Shown here piece by piece: positions 61,681 to 64,000 of a DNA stretch of 64,000 bases (position 1 is the first letter of the stretch; every line of letters starts with the position of its first letter). Made by a program: the position numbers and the translations under genes. Under the pieces are notes generated by a model. The model saw only the letters and a program-made list of their open reading frames with translations, did no database searches and was not told the DNA's origin. Origin of the DNA: Lineus longissimus (taxonomy: Eukaryota; Nemertea; Pilidiophora; Heteronemertea; Lineidae). The DNA lies in NCBI RefSeq assembly GCF_910592395.1, contig NC_088312.1, forward strand, positions 9,672,001 to 9,736,000, written 5' to 3'.

Positions 61681-62332
61681 CCCTTTGACAAGTCTCAGAA
61701 GCGCGATCCCCGCGGAAAAACTAACGACCTTGCAAGTGTACATTTGATAACATTGACATATGCGGGCAACAATGGATTAATTCTCTTAATCCATTGTTTA
61801 TAATCGTCATAGGCCTAGAATGGGCGTTAATACCGACAGTAGAGAGTTCTAAAGCGGCAGTGAACCACGTGTTATAAGGCATAGTCAATTTCCTGTATGA
61901 ATACAATACCCACAATAATATTATCTTTTTTTATGATTTGAGGACACAAAAAGAGGGTAGTCTATAAAACTGCAGTTTTTTCTCCCGTAGGAATACAGTG
62001 CACCATTCGTTTCGACGTATATCAATTAGCAGATCAATGTGCATGGCTATAGAAAAAAATGAACCATTAACATGATTAAGGCACATGGCTATAGTAACCA
62101 TGAACCCACTGACAGTTCAAGGATATATGACTATCAAAACCACAAACACTTTGACATTCTATACATAAAAACATAAAAATCCTTTTATAGTCGTGGTGGC
62201 ACAAACTTCAGTCAGCTGGGCTGGTTCACTACATGTTTTCAATTGCTCCAACGATTTCACCTTTGGAAAATGAAGTTATAAATTTATATAACAGTGGATA
62301 GGGGCAACTCATTCCATCCGTGCGGGTTAATA

Positions 62333-62574
62333 GACATAAGGCAGGTTTCGAAAACATAGGAAACACGAAGTACGAAAGACTGTGGTGCCACCAAGTCCTG
62401 TGCTAATTCATTTATGGGGTAATGGCCACAGCCGTAAATCGTTGTTTAGTCTTATGGAAGATATCGGGGAAATTAATATATATATATATACACAAGTACG
62501 TCGATAAATTACATTTACATTTACATACTTCGTACTTCGTCGTCTCGTAAGTCTTGCGAAACCTGCCTATTGTC
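62333..62574. mobile_element. Imperfect inverted-repeat MITE-like element
   Basis: The left end GACATAAGGCAGGTTTCG faces the right end CGAAACCTGCCTATTGTC. Similarity extends inward to ACGAAGTACGAA on the left and TTCGTACTTCGT on the right. No clear target duplication is seen. Confidence 0.55.
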
Positions 62575-62690
62575 CCCCCGAAAAAAGGTCGACACATCTT
62601 TTGGATGTGTAACCTTACAATGTCTACTTTTGCTATCTTGAACTTCACAGAACAAAACCCAATTACAGGAAAACCATTCGTAAATAACAT

Positions 62691-62691
<1 letters not shown>

Positions 62692-62723
<32 letters not shown>
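62692..62723. repeat. AT dinucleotide microsatellite
   Basis: About 15 TA units directly abutting the pogo-like MITE. A shorter AT run lies at about 62,474-62,492. Confidence 0.9.
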
Positions 62724-62726
<3 letters not shown>

Positions 62727-62918
62727 CAGAACCTCTCTATTAAGGACACCCTCGGGACTGACTGTCCTTAATTTTTTTTTAAATGCTGTCCTTGATAAGG
62801 AGGTGTCTGATTAGAGAGGTCAAATTGAATGAAAACAACCAATTTGGGACCAAACCTAGTGTCCTTAATAGAGAGGTTGTCCTTAATAGAGAGGTGTCCG
62901 GTAAGGGAGGTTCTACTG
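62724..62918. mobile_element. Pogo/Tigger-like MITE
   Basis: The 195-bp element begins CAGCAGAACCTCTCTATTAA and ends GGGAGGTTCTACTG, flanked by TA on both sides, as for Tc1/mariner-pogo insertions. The CAGTAGAACCTC-type end is characteristic of pogo/Tigger relatives. Internal direct repeats of GTCCTTAATAGAGAGGT occur near the right end. No transposase is encoded. Confidence 0.8.
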
Positions 62919-63294
62919 TACTTCCACATCGCCCTAAAAATACATACATATATGCCACAAAGAGTCGTCTAAAGGCCTATTACAAGCAGCCAGATTGAGC
63001 CCGCGTGTACTTTTACTTCACACTATATCGAATAAGTGAATTTCATGAATTATCTTACCAGAATAAAGGCATGTTATCAAAAATTCGGGAGAGAAGTTCA
63101 CTTTTTCCAATGGTATCCGACATTTTCTTTTTAGCTGACAACTCAAACTGAGGCTAAGAAATAAGGCCTCCATATTCAACAAGCAAGGGCCTAGAAAAGT
63201 TGGAAGGAGGGAGATTCAAATATATTCATCTTGACCCTAACTGTATTGACATTGCTAAGATTTACAGACAACGCGCGTCTAATATGGGCGGAGA

Positions 63295-64000
63295 TGTCCC
63301 TCATCCAGGACATCTCGCCGGACCCCCTCCCCTAAAGAGAACAACCTACTGTCTGTGAGACAGCCTGGATAGTGAGCTCCTCGTCCAGTACACCTCACCC
63401 TTTGAAGAGAACAACCAACTGTTTTTGAGACACCCTGAAAAGGGAGCTCCTCGTCCGGTACATCTCACCCTTTGAAGAGAAAAACCAACTGTCTTTGAGA
63501 CAGCCTGAATAGAGAGCTCCTCATCCAGAACATTTCAGCATTTAGAGAAAACCTTCTGTCTTTGAGACAACCTGGATAATGAGCTTCTTGTCCAGTACAT
63601 CTCATCCTTTGAAGAGAACAACCTACTGTCTTTCAGACAACATGAATAGGTAGCTCCTCATCCAAAACATCTCACCCTTTGAAGAGAACAACCTACTGTC
63701 TTTGAGACAACCTGAATAGGGAGTTCTTCAGCCAGGACATCTTAGCCTTTGAAAAGAACAACCTACTGTCTTTAAGACAACCTGAATAGGGAGCTCCTCA
63801 TCCAGTACACTTCACCCTTTGAAGAGAACAACCTACCGTCTTTAAGACAACCTGGTTAGGGAGCTCCTCATCCAGGACATCTCACCCTTTGAAGGGAACA
63901 ACCTACTATCTTTGAGACAACCTGAATAGGGAAGTCCTCATCCAGTACATCTCACCCTTTGAAGAGAACAACCTACTGTCTTTGAGACAACCTGAATAGG
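63295..64000. repeat. 70-bp satellite array, copy 2, running off the right edge
   Basis: About ten units of the same 70-bp family as 47,956-49,170, in the same orientation, more diverged between units (for example CCTGAATAGGGAGCTCCTCA). The array continues past the window. Confidence 0.95.

Larger units (their letters stand above)
62020..63225. repeat. Long direct duplication, copy 2, interrupted by mobile elements
   Basis: Second copy of the 60,900-61,680 segment. Its middle (about 62,333-62,970) is enlarged by a hairpin MITE, AT microsatellites and a pogo-like MITE, explaining the extra length. Confidence 0.85.

Overview
The window reads as nuclear DNA of an invertebrate animal. Genes are split by many GT-AG introns, AT-rich and repeat-laden DNA lies between them, and the proteins look like those of animals. 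A dispersed repeat near 43.9 kb that opens with TTTTTAGCTCAC and faces its own complement resembles a family common in molluscs and relatives, so a marine lophotrochozoan is my best guess; this is inference. I ran no database search, so gene names rest on recognising conserved motifs.

Layout. (1) 0-2.8 kb, minus strand: the first coding exon of SINHCAF (FAM60A), a Sin3-HDAC subunit; the rest of the gene lies off the left edge. (2) 2.8-15.5 kb: no convincing gene; a weak exon-like ORF and a dispersed repeat pair. (3) 15.5-17.0 kb: probable CpG-containing promoter zone between SINHCAF (leftward) and the next gene (rightward). (4) 17.07-31.23 kb, plus: a complete PPP6R3-like regulatory subunit of protein phosphatase 6, 25 coding exons and an optional 33-nt microexon, about 954-965 residues, followed by a long 3' UTR. 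(5) 37.28-38.42 kb, minus: an intronless-coding ankyrin repeat and SOCS-box (ASB-like) protein. (6) 40.85-42.37 kb, plus: MYCBP (AMY-1), 104 residues in five exons; intron 3 is a textbook U12-type intron and the promoter carries paired CACGTG E-boxes and an E2F-like site. (7) 44.47-47.47 kb, plus: WARS2, mitochondrial tryptophanyl-tRNA synthetase, 377 residues in seven exons.

(8) 47.9-64.0 kb is a repeat-dominated block. The same 70-bp satellite lies at both ends (47.96-49.17 kb and 63.3 kb to the edge). Between them are a 1.4-kb repeat present twice (52.0 and 53.7 kb), each with an internal hairpin whose core is inverted between the copies and a tRNA-like module; a 2.0-kb foldback element (55,333-57,346) with near-perfect giant inverted arms built of 21/22-bp tandem repeats and flanked by a 6-bp target duplication; an 86-bp satellite carrying a small MITE whose empty site is visible in a neighbouring unit; and a pogo/Tigger-like MITE. 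A possible small two-exon gene spans this block, with its terminal exon at 57.78 kb.

The genes are housekeeping or signalling genes with no evident joint pathway. The most unusual structures are the foldback element, the flipped hairpin cores and the U12 intron.
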